From Vibrio viridaestus (GTDB lineage Bacteria > Pseudomonadota > Gammaproteobacteria > Enterobacterales > Vibrionaceae), in the NCBI RefSeq assembly GCF_003856525.1, contig NZ_RJVQ01000007.1:1-64000 (forward strand): a stretch of 64,000 nucleotides of DNA, in the 5' to 3' direction. A program made the position numbers and the translations under genes. The notes below the pieces were generated by a model. It saw only the letters and a program-made list of their open reading frames with translations, did not search any database and had not been told where the DNA came from. Shown here in pieces: positions 1-7,911 of the stretch; the stretch's first letter is position 1, and each line of letters starts with the position of its first letter.

Positions 1-84
1 GACATCAGCCACACTATGACCTTTTTCAGTGATCTGTTTTACTGCTTCAATTTTGAATTCTTCTGGATATCTTTTGCTGCTCAT
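1..84 (-). CDS. IS3-family transposase OrfA, N-terminal 28 residues (partial)
   Basis: Translation from the ATG at 84 on the minus strand gives MSSKRYPEEFKIEAVKQITE followed by KGHSVADV. This is the start of the helix-turn-helix OrfA protein of IS3 elements, which binds the element ends and is fused to OrfB by programmed frameshifting in the active transposase. The gene leaves the window at base 1. Family assignment is firm from this characteristic N-terminus. The subgroup cannot be decided. Confidence 0.8.
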   Translation of the reverse strand, partial: MSSKRYPEEFKIEAVKQITEKGHSVADV

Positions 85-147
85 AAGCACCTCTCTGTTA
101 GTCATTTTGTCTAACTAAAAGGTGTCTATCAAGTCGGTGGCTATTCA
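1..147 (-). mobile_element. IS3-family insertion sequence, right-hand part only
   Basis: The first 147 bases are the start of an IS3-type element that runs off the left edge. On the minus strand it begins with TGAATAGCCACCGACTTGAT, which has the TG end typical of the family, followed by the start of an OrfA transposase gene about 60 bases further in. The reading frame of the neighbouring pglZ fragment is open right up to this end. This supports insertion into that gene rather than next to it. The far end and the target duplication cannot be seen. Confidence 0.75.
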
Positions 148-954
148 ATATGTTTATTAGTCATGGATGGTATGGGATTTCAGCAATGGACACATGTCAA
201 AAAAAGTATTGTTGATATACCTGATGTTCGTATTGAAGAACGAGGAATATTCTCATGGGTGCCGACAATCACATCGATAGCAAGACAGGCTTTATTCTCT
301 GGGAAACAACCTCGTTCATTTCCTGATTCATGGGATAACACATCTAAAGAGAAAGCACTATGGCAGGCCTATTGGGAAGACCAAGGACTGAGTAAAGATG
401 AGGTGGCCTATGCTGTTAAAGTCGAGAATAGTAGAGTTCTTGGTTCATTTGTGGACCGCTTTCACTCACCTAGGCTAAAAGTTGCAGGCTTCGTTATTAA
501 TTATATTGACGAACAAATGCATGGCATGAAATCAGAGATGTCAGGGCTTAATGTTGCTCTGGTAGATTGGCTCGATAAGTGGCAGTTTTCTTCCAAAATA
601 GAAGCACTATTGGATAGTGGGTTTGAAGTAATCATTACCGCAGATCACGGAAATCAGGAGGCTATCGATAAAGGATGGCCCAACGAAGGGGTTAAAGCTG
701 AAACGAAAGGTGAACGGGTGAGACTGTATAAAAATACAGTTGAATATTCGAATGAAGAGGCAGACGTGTTAGAATGGCCAGCCAAGAAATACGGGCTTCC
801 ACTTAATATATACCCGCTCGTGAGTAAAGGCCGTCATGCATTTGTTCAAAAGGACAAACTGATAGTTGGACACGGTGGTATTAGTTTACATGAGGTAGTG
901 GTTCCATTAGCTATTATTACGAGAAATCAGCATGTCAAAGAGAGTGAATTTTAG
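148..954 (+). pseudogene. pglZ: PglZ-domain protein of a BREX-type defence locus, 5' end removed by an IS
   Basis: PglZ proteins are alkaline-phosphatase-fold components of BREX phage-defence systems. The visible part carries three family signatures: a start-of-domain motif LLVMDGMGFQQW just inside the IS junction, ITADHGNQ about 160 residues on, and HGGISLHEVVVPLA near the C-terminus. These are the metal-binding and C-terminal conserved blocks. The frame is open upstream of the first internal ATG at 163 as far as the IS3 end at 147, so the N-terminal part is missing. The stop at 954 overlaps the start of the next gene by 23 bases, so the two were probably one operon. Order pglZ then brxA-like matches type 3 BREX. 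The remaining BREX genes would lie to the left of the IS or are lost. The family call is good and the BREX subtype is inference. Confidence 0.72.
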
Positions 955-1369
955 TCGTCATATCGAAGTAAAGTGGCTAGATCAGGTTGCAGAATGGGTA
1001 GCTCAAGGATATGAAAAAAAGGAACTCGATGAACTGGTGGATTTGATGCTTCAGCCTTCTGTTAGCTGTAAAGTAAATCGTGGTAAAACACGTAATCAGT
1101 TAATTAATTTATGGTCTTCTCGTTCCGACTGTATAGCTCATAGCTTTAATCAATTTGCTATTGATGATGTTGCTAAAAGTGATCATCCAGATTTTGTATT
1201 GCACTGGGGGCTGTTGATTGCAAAAAATAACTTTTTTGCTGATGTTGTTCGTTTTATCGGTCGTCGAGGAAAATATGGCGAGTCGTTCAGCTACGCACAA
1301 GTTCAGAAGTACATTGTAGAGTTGTACGGTGATACTGAAACAGTAAAACGTTTCAGATGTGCAAAGTAA
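932..1369 (+). pseudogene. brxA: BrxA-like (DUF1819) protein, shortened at the C-terminus
   Basis: This 145-residue frame follows pglZ with a 23-base overlap. Its middle and end (the stretch with FADVVRFIGRRGKYG, then AQVQKYIVELYGDTETVKR) resemble what I recall of BrxA-type DUF1819 proteins, where the matching block is followed by another helical segment and a short tail. Here the protein stops at VKRFRCAK directly after that block, so it is probably truncated. BrxA is a small DNA-binding BREX component, usually around 200 residues. Context supports the call more than sequence does. It could also be an unrelated small helical protein. Confidence 0.45.
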
Positions 1370-1408
1370 CAATCAGCTAGAAGAACATCTTCAATCATCA
1401 GATACTGT

Positions 1409-1440
1409 TGTGTTTATGTAGTGTAAATTATACATAAACA
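1409..1440. repeat. Perfect 11-base inverted repeat with a 10-base spacer
   Basis: GTGTTTATGTA at 1409-1419 is the exact reverse complement of TACATAAACAC at 1430-1440, with ten bases between. It lies between the brxA-like remnant and the integrase remnant. It may be a weak bidirectional transcription stop, since both genes converge here. The arm and spacer sizes would also suit a tyrosine-recombinase core site. The sequence alone does not decide. Confidence 0.55.
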
Positions 1441-1518
1441 CTTTTGTATATTTATTAGGTTGAATATCTAAAGCTGTTTTTGGCTATCTTGCTATCATTA
1501 GATTAACCAATGTTACTA

Positions 1519-2109
1519 TTAACAGGTTTGCTGTAATGGACATTTTGAGACTGTAAGTAATCGGTGATGCTCAACAGTTTCTTGCCAGTTTATTTGGCTG
1601 TCAACCTTTTCCAGTGAATCTGGCATAATACCAGCATTTAGGATTGTGTTACCATCCTTTGCAAGACGATAGGTAATATCTGGTAATAGACGGCGGTTCA
1701 CTATCCGCTTGATTGTTCTGATATAGCGTTCAGTAGTGGCCATGTCCTTGTGACCTAGAAGATCTGTAACTGACTGATGTATCTGATGGAGTTGGACTTC
1801 GTTATCTGGGTCAATTTCAATACCTAATTTGTCGCAGTAATTACTGATCAAACCACAGGCAAATGTATGGCGTAACCAATGTGGTGTAACCATAGGAAAA
1901 GTATCATTAGTCTCTTGTATCTCTTCTCGAGCCTGACGGAAAGCAGCTTGTACATCATTAGGATTGACTGGTTTACCAGTCTCTGTAAGCCAGAGACAGT
2001 CTGGATAGCTCTTAATTCCTTTGTTGTACTTCTTTCGCCATAGCTTAAGTCTTTCGTCAAGGAGTGGCTTATAGGCAATCCAGATGGTTTCCCAAGCATG
2101 AAGAGCCAC
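1519..2109 (-). pseudogene. Tyrosine recombinase (phage-type integrase), C-terminal fragment
   Basis: Tyrosine recombinases cut and join DNA through a catalytic tyrosine with an R-H-R-H/W-Y set of residues. This frame keeps the C-terminal set: HWLRHTFA (His and second Arg), LLGHKDMATT (His) and the tyrosine of TERYIRT. It lacks the N-terminal DNA-binding domain and the first arginine. Going upstream from the GTG at 2109 the same frame meets a stop after about eight codons, so no full-length gene exists here. It is a relic of an integrated element, probably inactive. Its overlap with no other intact gene and its position beside a BREX remnant fit decayed island DNA. Confidence 0.8.
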
Positions 2110-2210
2110 GATGACGTTATGTCGTTTTGAAGTGTCAGAATTGTGTGGGTAGAATAAAGTTTCATTCTAAGTAATAAAGAATCATATCAAGTATTAAACT
2201 ATCATACTAA

Positions 2211-2242
2211 AATGGCAGCGATCGCATCGGTACGCTGCTATT
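2211..2242 (-). terminator. Hairpin downstream of the SMR gene, possible terminator
   Basis: The arms GCAGCG (2215-2220) and CGCTGC (2233-2238), widened by AAT/ATT with one mismatch, form a stem with a 12-base loop. It lies about 60 bases past the end of the minus-strand SMR gene. There is only a weak T-rich tail, so the terminator role is tentative. Confidence 0.35.
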
Positions 2243-2298
2243 TCTAAAAAGTGTTAGTAGCGGGCAAAGCTGAGCCTTTGATTAAGATTCTGGTTCGT

Positions 2299-2631
2299 TC
2301 AGTGAGCGCTGGTTTTTGATAGTAAATTAAGTACAGCAACACCACATACGATTAATCCAATCCCAACCCCCCCCCATGTATCCATTTTCTGTCCATATAC
2401 AAGCCAAGCAATTCCAGTAACAAAAGCCACCCCCAAACCCGCCCATACAGCATATGCGATGCCAACTGGTATAGATTTAAGGGATAGTGATAGAAAATAG
2501 AAAGAAATGCCATAACCCAAGCAAACAATGAATGAAGGAATCAACTTTGTAAAACCATCAGTAGATTTTAACGTCGTAGTTGCAATTACTTCACCAAGTA
2601 TTGCAATTGTTAAGAATAGCCAGTTTTTCAC
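2299..2631 (-). CDS. Small multidrug resistance (SMR) efflux protein
   Basis: SMR proteins are about 110-residue, four-helix inner-membrane pumps that work as dimers and exchange protons for cationic drugs or guanidinium-like compounds. This 110-residue protein has four hydrophobic segments (about 3-22, 31-50, 57-79, 85-104). It carries the essential membrane glutamate in helix 1 ([12 protein letters not shown], Glu14) and the conserved [13 protein letters not shown] loop of helix 3. The length and motifs match EmrE/QacE-type drug pumps better than the SugE/Gdx branch, though substrate cannot be read off. A run of nine C/G residues at about 2368-2376 lies within the gene without breaking it. 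It stands alone in an island, which is usual for such resistance genes. Confidence 0.85.
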   Translation of the reverse strand: MKNWLFLTIAILGEVIATTTLKSTDGFTKLIPSFIVCLGYGISFYFLSLSLKSIPVGIAYAVWAGLGVAFVTGIAWLVYGQKMDTWGGVGIGLIVCGVAVLNLLSKTSAH

Positions 2632-3027
2632 AGATATACTCCTAGTAGATTTAGCTGAATGCCAAGTATATGGAGTATTTTGATTAAATATCAGTCTTGT
2701 TAAAAAGATTTATATCTGTGCAATAGTTGTCTTATCAACATTTCAGCCTATTCAGGCTGAAATGATTCTGCTCCATTGTGTGTTTCGAAAGAAATTCTGC
2801 CACAGAGTATAGTTTAAAATTAAATTCACTTTTTATCATGCTAGTTAAATGTCTATATAGCTCGTTGTTTTCTAATTCTAACAGAAATGAGTCTATTAAA
2901 TCGCCAGTGATTCAATTCCTCGCATTGGTAATTTGTCTATGTGATTGATATTTATAATTTATTTTTAAATATTAATGAAAGTAAATCAAAAGTCATCTTG
3001 ATGATAGTCCTTTTACTTATCCCTATT

Positions 3028-3041
3028 TGCACACGTGTGCC
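3028..3041. promoter_or_regulatory. Upstream operator-like palindrome, LacI type
   Basis: The core CACACGTGTG is at 3030-3039, extended to GCACACGTGTGC at 3029-3040. A perfect palindrome with a central CG is the usual form of LacI/GalR-family operators. The identical core recurs 123 bases downstream beside the first gene of module A. The LacI-type gene at 7912 is the obvious candidate to bind it. Confidence 0.6.
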
Positions 3042-3151
3042 TTCTGTGATTTAGTGCATAAAATCACAACATTTTGGTTTGTTAAATCAATTTATTGTGA
3101 GATTGGGCGAGTTTTTATGCTGTCTTTATATTTAGTATTGTCTCACTATAT

Positions 3152-3163
3152 GCACACGTGTGT
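3152..3163. promoter_or_regulatory. Downstream operator-like palindrome, LacI type
   Basis: GCACACGTGTGT repeats the 10-base core of the upstream site. It ends 32 bases before the GH172 start codon, where a bound repressor would block transcription. Centre-to-centre distance to the first copy is 123 bases, close to a whole number of helical turns, so looping between the two sites is possible. Confidence 0.6.
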
Positions 3164-3195
3164 ATTTTGGTATGTATCAACTAAAGGTAAAAACA

Positions 3196-4551
3196 ATGAC
3201 AAAGAAATTTGGTGGCTTTCTAGAAAGCCTTGCTCGTATTCGTGATGCAAAAACGGCTCGTTTATCAAGCTGGGATCAAACTGGCAAAAACCAAGACTAT
3301 TGGCTAATTGGTCCCGGAGAAACGGTAAAGCTTGCTGACATTAAGGGAACAGGCTGTATTACTCATATGTGGATGACACAATTTTGCCGCCGTGTTCTAG
3401 GTGCCAGCGTGATCGACCCTAAAATGGGGCAATACATTGCACCTGTTAATGAAATCCACAACGCTCTTGGCGTTTGCTGGGAGGTTGCTGATCCGCACTA
3501 TTACCGCAAAGTACTGATTAAAATGTATTGGGATAATGCGGATGAACCTAGTGTTGTTGTGCCTCTAGGGGATTTCTTCTGCATTGGGCACTCCATGCCA
3601 GGAAATATCAATACCCTGCCGATCAACATTTCCACCAAACCAGAAGAACGTTACAAGTTTGGTGGTAGTGCTTCATTAAACTGTCATTTCCCAATGCCGT
3701 TCAAGGAACGTGCTGTTATTGAAATTGAAAACCAGAATGATATTGCATATGGCCAGTATTTCTACATCGATTATGAAATGTATGCAGAGAAACACGAAGA
3801 AGATATCGCGTATTTCCATGCAAAATGGAAGCGAGAAAACCCATGTGATGGCTGGGCTCCAGAGCTTCAAACCAACAGTCCAGAAGTGAATATCCCTAAG
3901 CTAGATGGGGAAGGCAATTACGAGGTGTTGAATGTCGAAGGTGAAGGGCATTATGTTGGTTGTAACTTATCAGTTGCTCACTTCCAAGGAAGTTGGTGGG
4001 GAGAAGGTGATGATATGATCTTCGTTGATGACGATACATGGCCACCAAGCATTCACGGTACTGGTACCGAAGATTATTTCAACCACGCATGGGGAATGCA
4101 GGACAACGCAGGGATGTACAATGGTACAGCTTTGCACGAAAGTATCGTTCCTGGATTTCAGACTAGCTATAAGTTCCATATTACAGACCCTGTACATTTT
4201 AAGAAGCGTATTCGAGTCACGATCGAGCATGGTCACGCCAACCACCTTTCTGATGATTGGGCATCAACAGCCTATTGGTACCAGAAGAAACCAGTAGGGG
4301 TAACTATCCAGCCACTGGAAGATCGGATTCCTACTAGTCCTGGTGATATCGAACGTCGTGGAGTTGGTCAGTCAACAGTGGTATTGACTTCTGAAATGCA
4401 AGAGCAAAAAGACACAGCTCAGCGACGATTTGATGACTTTATGAAAACTCGCCAAGTAGAAATTGAAGCAAAACTAGAAGCAACTCGAATGAAAGAGCAG
4501 GGTAATGTTGAGCATGCTAACCGCTTGTCAAATAAAATTTTAACTAAATAA
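3196..4551 (+). CDS. Glycoside hydrolase family 172 (DUF2961), probable difructose dianhydride I hydrolase
   Basis: GH172 enzymes are alpha-D-fructofuranosidases; the characterised bifidobacterial member interconverts inulobiose and difructose dianhydride I. This 451-residue protein has the family core, including SWWGEGDDM (Glu270) and HGTGTEDYFNHAWG (Glu292). These glutamates sit where I recall the two catalytic residues of the studied enzyme (Glu270 and Glu291). There is no signal peptide, so it should act in the cytoplasm. The ATG at 3196 is chosen because AAAGG lies 8 bases upstream; an upstream GTG at 3160 sits inside the operator. It is the first gene of module A and is followed by GH32, a GPH importer, a LacI regulator and a fructokinase, which points to a fructose-containing substrate. 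Activity on DFA I rather than another alpha-fructoside is inference. Confidence 0.8.
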   Translation: MTKKFGGFLESLARIRDAKTARLSSWDQTGKNQDYWLIGPGETVKLADIKGTGCITHMWMTQFCRRVLGASVIDPKMGQYIAPVNEIHNALGVCWEVADPHYYRKVLIKMYWDNADEPSVVVPLGDFFCIGHSMPGNINTLPINISTKPEERYKFGGSASLNCHFPMPFKERAVIEIENQNDIAYGQYFYIDYEMYAEKHEEDIAYFHAKWKRENPCDGWAPELQTNSPEVNIPKLDGEGNYEVLNVEGEGHYVGCNLSVAHFQGSWWGEGDDMIFVDDDTWPPSIHGTGTEDYFNHAWGMQDNAGMYNGTALHESIVPGFQTSYKFHITDPVHFKKRIRVTIEHGHANHLSDDWASTAYWYQKKPVGVTIQPLEDRIPTSPGDIERRGVGQSTVVLTSEMQEQKDTAQRRFDDFMKTRQVEIEAKLEATRMKEQGNVEHANRLSNKILTK

Positions 4552-4560
4552 TACGCCGTG

Positions 4561-4582
4561 GTCGGCAGTATTTACTGCCGAC
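4561..4582 (+). terminator. Hairpin between GH172 and GH32 genes
   Basis: GTCGGCAGTA (4561-4570) and TACTGCCGAC (4573-4582) form a perfect 10-base stem with a two-base nominal loop, starting 10 bases after the GH172 stop. Only TTTCT follows. It is more likely a leaky terminator or mRNA-stabilising element that sets relative expression than a full stop, because the next gene has no visible promoter of its own. Confidence 0.5.
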
Positions 4583-4611
4583 TTTCTGAATAACGCTTCT
4601 AGGGATTGCTT

Positions 4612-6324
4612 ATGAAAAATATACTACTTCCCGCCTCTAGCGGATTGGTATTTGAATGCTGGCTGAAAAAGAAGTCAGATGCTATTTGTTGCCAGCGGCT
4701 TTTAAGCATTGAGGCTAATGGCAGCACTGTTTATAAAATAGCTGATGCACCTCATTATTATGAGCATTTTAGCTATACCAACTACGGTGGCTATCCGTTG
4801 TTGCTCTCACTCAGTGACGAAGTAGAAATGTCATTAGCCTATATATATGAACCGGATACAGTGCACAAACAAGGAGTCACCTATCTGGATGAACATAACG
4901 GACAACTTTCCCTGAAAGGTCAGCAAGACCTGGAGAGTTGGTACCAAGCTGAAGATTTTCGACCACAGCAACACTTTTCACCGTTCAAAGCATGGATGAA
5001 TGATCCCAATGGATTGTGTAAAATAGAGGACACATATCACCTCTTCTATCAATTTCATCCTAACGGTACAGATTGGGGGCCAATGCATTGGGGGCATGCG
5101 ATTAGTAAAGATCTTCTTTGCTGGACACATCTTCCGGTATTCAATCTGCCTCAACAGAACTTAGCAGCACTGGGTGCTACCGGTGGTGCTTTTTCTGGTA
5201 CTACATTTATTGATGAATCTGGGAAACCCTCTTTTTTCTACACCGAGCGATTGCCAGCTTATGATCTGTACAAAGATTATATCGAGATACAGAAAAAGGC
5301 AGAGTTTGATCGTAACTACATAAAAGCCAGCGGTGTCAGAACGATTGTTGATCAAAAGCCTGATAACGTGGGTTGTGATATTCGTGACCCAAAGGTGTGG
5401 TATGACAACGAATGTGACGTTTATCGTATGATCTTGGGTAGTGTGTATGACGGGCATCCAGCAGTGTTACAGTACACTTCTCAAGATAGTGAAAATTGGG
5501 AGTTTTACAACGTTCTGTACCAAGCTCCAGCCTATTTTAGTGAGAATCAAGGCCGATGCGTTGAATGCCCAGATTTTTTCCTTTTGGGTAACAAATGGGT
5601 TCTCATCATGGGAATTGTCGGCTATAAAGAAGCCGAAACTAATCGGTTTAACTTACTTTATGCACTAACTGGAAGCTTTGATAATGGTGAATTTTCTCCC
5701 GACACCAACGAGCTTCAGGTGCTTGACTTTGCAACTGAATATTATGCATTGCAAACATTTAATGATGGTCAGCGTCAAATTGGCCTTGCTTGGCTGTTTA
5801 ATTGGGCGATGAAAAAGCCCATAGAGTCTGCTTACAACGGGGAAATGTCTATTCCAAAAGAGCTCACTTTAAATAGTCGGAATCGTATTTGTATGCAGCC
5901 AATTTCTGAGCTAGAGAAATATGTTTGTAGCAGTGAAATATTCAATGTTGAAGCACAGCATACTCAATCAGTTAAGTATGGGAAGACAATCAGGCTACGC
6001 CTTTCACCTGACACCGTACAACCATTCTCCATAGTGCTTAATCATGACAATGGGCATTGGATTACCTTTAAATTTGATGGTCAAAAGGTCTCTATCGTCG
6101 AAGACCAAGTTTGTGATGGGCGTTATGAATCAAATGTAAATCATGTCAGCGATGTAGATTTAATATTTGATGCCGGAATTTTGGAAGTTTTTGTTAATGG
6201 GGGGGAAATTTGTGCAACCAAGCGAAACTATCGCATTCCTATATGTAGCCATCTAGATTTCCACTTTGAAGAAAATAAAAAAATAACTACCAAACTAGAG
6301 ACCCTACGCACTAGTTGGAAATAA
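4612..6324 (+). CDS. GH32 beta-fructosidase of module A
   Basis: GH32 enzymes cleave beta-fructosidic bonds in sucrose, inulin- and levan-type sugars with retention. The three catalytic blocks are present: WMNDPNG (nucleophile Asp131), RDPKVW (Asp259, transition-state contact) and ECPDFF (acid/base Glu318). About 115 residues precede the five-bladed catalytic domain, unlike classical ScrB, and a C-terminal beta-sandwich with FDAGILEVFVNGG closes the protein. The 570-residue protein has no signal peptide. The ATG at 4612 has AGGG about 8 bases upstream; a TTG six bases earlier is less likely. In context it probably splits the inulobiose or similar fructobiose released by the GH172 enzyme into two fructoses. 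Sucrose or fructo-oligosaccharide hydrolysis is an alternative. Confidence 0.88.
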   Translation: MKNILLPASSGLVFECWLKKKSDAICCQRLLSIEANGSTVYKIADAPHYYEHFSYTNYGGYPLLLSLSDEVEMSLAYIYEPDTVHKQGVTYLDEHNGQLSLKGQQDLESWYQAEDFRPQQHFSPFKAWMNDPNGLCKIEDTYHLFYQFHPNGTDWGPMHWGHAISKDLLCWTHLPVFNLPQQNLAALGATGGAFSGTTFIDESGKPSFFYTERLPAYDLYKDYIEIQKKAEFDRNYIKASGVRTIVDQKPDNVGCDIRDPKVWYDNECDVYRMILGSVYDGHPAVLQYTSQDSENWEFYNVLYQAPAYFSENQGRCVECPDFFLLGNKWVLIMGIVGYKEAETNRFNLLYALTGSFDNGEFSPDTNELQVLDFATEYYALQTFNDGQRQIGLAWLFNWAMKKPIESAYNGEMSIPKELTLNSRNRICMQPISELEKYVCSSEIFNVEAQHTQSVKYGKTIRLRLSPDTVQPFSIVLNHDNGHWITFKFDGQKVSIVEDQVCDGRYESNVNHVSDVDLIFDAGILEVFVNGGEICATKRNYRIPICSHLDFHFEENKKITTKLETLRTSWK

Positions 6325-6342
6325 CTACAGAGGTCAGGAAAG

Positions 6343-7737
6343 ATGAACAAACAAAAACAACGTATGTCCATATTGGAGCATACGGCATATGGCGCTGGAG
6401 ATATGTCTCTGAGCATTTCGATTATCTCTGCATCCCTACTCATATATGCTTTCATGGTAAATGTTGTAGGCCTAACACCAGTTGATGCTGGGTGGGTGCT
6501 ACTTGTGGTTCGCCTCATTGACGCAATCTCCGATCCACTTATGGGGTGGTTGTCAGTGAGGGTTGGGACTAAATGGGGACGCTACCGACCATGGATATTT
6601 ATTGGGTCGGTACCATTTGGGATCTCCTTATTTTTACTTTTCACCATCGTAGGTGATAGCTATCAAGCAAAACTAATATGGACAACATCTGCATATATTT
6701 TTAATAGTTTGATGTTTACTGTCATTGCTATCCCTTACATCTCTTTGATTGGTGTCATAACCAACGATCCGGCAGAACGAATAAAAGCAAATACATTTAG
6801 ATTTCCGATGGCTAAGGCCGCCACATTAATTGTCACTACGTTTGTACCTTACTACGTTACGAAGGGTAGTGACCCTGAGTCAGCTTATGCGACAGTTTTT
6901 TTTGCATTGGGTGTAGTAAGTGTTGCAGTGCTTATGTTCTGTGCATTCAATGTCAAAGAGAGAGTAACAATTAATCCCCCTAAAAATGTACCTGTAAAGA
7001 CTCAGTTGAATGCTCTGCTGCAAAACGATCAATGGTTGATTCTGTGCTTGACGATGATTTTATTACTTGTCGCCTTTGCGACTAGAGGTAACATTGCTTT
7101 CATTTATGGTACTGAATTCGCCAAAGCTGGAAATGGATGGGAAATAGGCGTTTTCATGGGAATGTGGTCTGTTGGAGGGGTTGCTGGCGCGCTCATTTCC
7201 AAATGGCTAACAGATCGTTATAGCAAGCTACTTGTTTTTCGTTGGTCATTATATGGCTCTGCTGTCATGGCGGTGATCATGTACTTTGTTGTCGGAGTAG
7301 GTGATTTCTATCTCGCAGTATTATTCTATTTCTTATGTTGTGCGTTTTCTGAAATAAACTCTCCGATTTTGTGGGCATCTATTGGTGAGGTCGGCTTTTA
7401 TGGGGAGACTAAAACAGGGATTAATACCTCTGGGTTATCTATTGGCTTAGTCTCATTTAGCCAAAAGCTTGGCATGAGTATATCTGGTCCAATTACTGGT
7501 TACACTCTCGCTTACATTGGTTATGAAGCTGGAGCAGAACTTAGCTTGGAAACGCTAATGGGTCTATCTATGGCAGTCACCTTCATCCCTGCATTGTTTT
7601 TCATGATTAGCGGTTTGGTCTTTAAGAAATACTTTATCAGCAATCGTTATTTCAAAGAGATGATGATGAATAATCAGCTACCGGGGATAAGCTGTACCCG
7701 TGAAGAAGCTTTTTCTAGGTCAGGGAGAGTAAAATAA
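6343..7737 (+). CDS. GPH-family sugar:cation symporter of module A
   Basis: Glycoside-pentoside-hexuronide (MelB-type) symporters import sugars across the inner membrane with Na+ or H+. This 464-residue protein has about twelve hydrophobic segments and the N-terminal family features AYGAGDMS and RLIDAISDPLMGWLSVR, then KWGRYRPWIFIGSVPFG in the first cytoplasmic loop. The start has AGGAAAG just upstream. It lies 18 bases after the GH32 gene in the same operon, so it most likely brings the intact di- or oligosaccharide substrate into the cell. There is no PTS component in the module, so the sugar would arrive unphosphorylated, which agrees with the fructokinase downstream. Confidence 0.88.
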   Translation: MNKQKQRMSILEHTAYGAGDMSLSISIISASLLIYAFMVNVVGLTPVDAGWVLLVVRLIDAISDPLMGWLSVRVGTKWGRYRPWIFIGSVPFGISLFLLFTIVGDSYQAKLIWTTSAYIFNSLMFTVIAIPYISLIGVITNDPAERIKANTFRFPMAKAATLIVTTFVPYYVTKGSDPESAYATVFFALGVVSVAVLMFCAFNVKERVTINPPKNVPVKTQLNALLQNDQWLILCLTMILLLVAFATRGNIAFIYGTEFAKAGNGWEIGVFMGMWSVGGVAGALISKWLTDRYSKLLVFRWSLYGSAVMAVIMYFVVGVGDFYLAVLFYFLCCAFSEINSPILWASIGEVGFYGETKTGINTSGLSIGLVSFSQKLGMSISGPITGYTLAYIGYEAGAELSLETLMGLSMAVTFIPALFFMISGLVFKKYFISNRYFKEMMMNNQLPGISCTREEAFSRSGRVK

Positions 7738-7760
7738 GCCAATTTGAAAATAGCAGTGTA

Positions 7761-7791
7761 ATGAAACATCCGGTGTGTTTGGATGTTTCAT
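7761..7791 (+). terminator. Perfect 11-base hairpin after the module A transporter
   Basis: ATGAAACATCC (7761-7771) pairs exactly with GGATGTTTCAT (7781-7791) around a nine-base loop, 24 bases past the transporter stop. A T run is absent. It probably limits read-through from the three structural genes into the regulator. A second short hairpin (GGCTGCT/AGCAGTCC, 7874-7890) lies just before the lacI-type gene. Confidence 0.5.
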
Positions 7792-7911
7792 GTAATGCTT
7801 TATCCTTTCTCAATCCAGTAGAGAAAAAAGACGGATAACTATACCATTTTGATATGATTTAGTTTGTGATTAGGGCTGCTGGAGCAGTCCATTAAAATAA
7901 CCAAGGATACT

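Larger units (their letters stand above)
2632..3195. other. Intergenic region upstream of module A
   Basis: This 564-base, AT-rich stretch separates the divergent SMR gene and the GH172 gene. It holds a perfect 11-base hairpin at 2739-2764 (arms CATTTCAGCCT and AGGCTGAAATG, loop ATTC) without a clear T run, and two copies of a CACACGTGTG palindrome listed separately. The promoter for module A should lie between or just after the palindromes. I see no convincing -35/-10 pair and no other gene. Confidence 0.6.

Noticed and set aside
119-147. Similarity between GGTGTCTATC at the IS3 end and GACAGACACC at the nrdD junction as paired island ends
   Set aside because: The nrdD side is explained by the codons for GQTP, and the other is part of the IS3 inverted repeat; the match is short and imperfect.
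1848-2165. Second minus-strand frame over the integrase fragment
   Set aside because: It reads the recombinase DNA in another frame and shows no family motifs.
2211-2290. Possible integron attC site beside the SMR gene and integrase fragment
   Set aside because: No GTTRRRY core or paired attC boxes are visible, and the integrase fragment is a XerC/phage type without the integron-specific patch.
3021-3115. CRP sites before module A
   Set aside because: Only TGTGA half-sites were found; no TGTGA-N6-TCACA pair with reasonable matches.
3160-3195. GTG at 3160 as start of the GH172 gene
   Set aside because: It lies inside the downstream operator palindrome and has no ribosome site; the ATG at 3196 has AAAGG at good distance.
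3027-3245. Short plus-strand frame over the module A operators
   Set aside because: It spans both palindromes and overlaps the GH172 start in another frame; no ribosome site and no similarity to a known protein.
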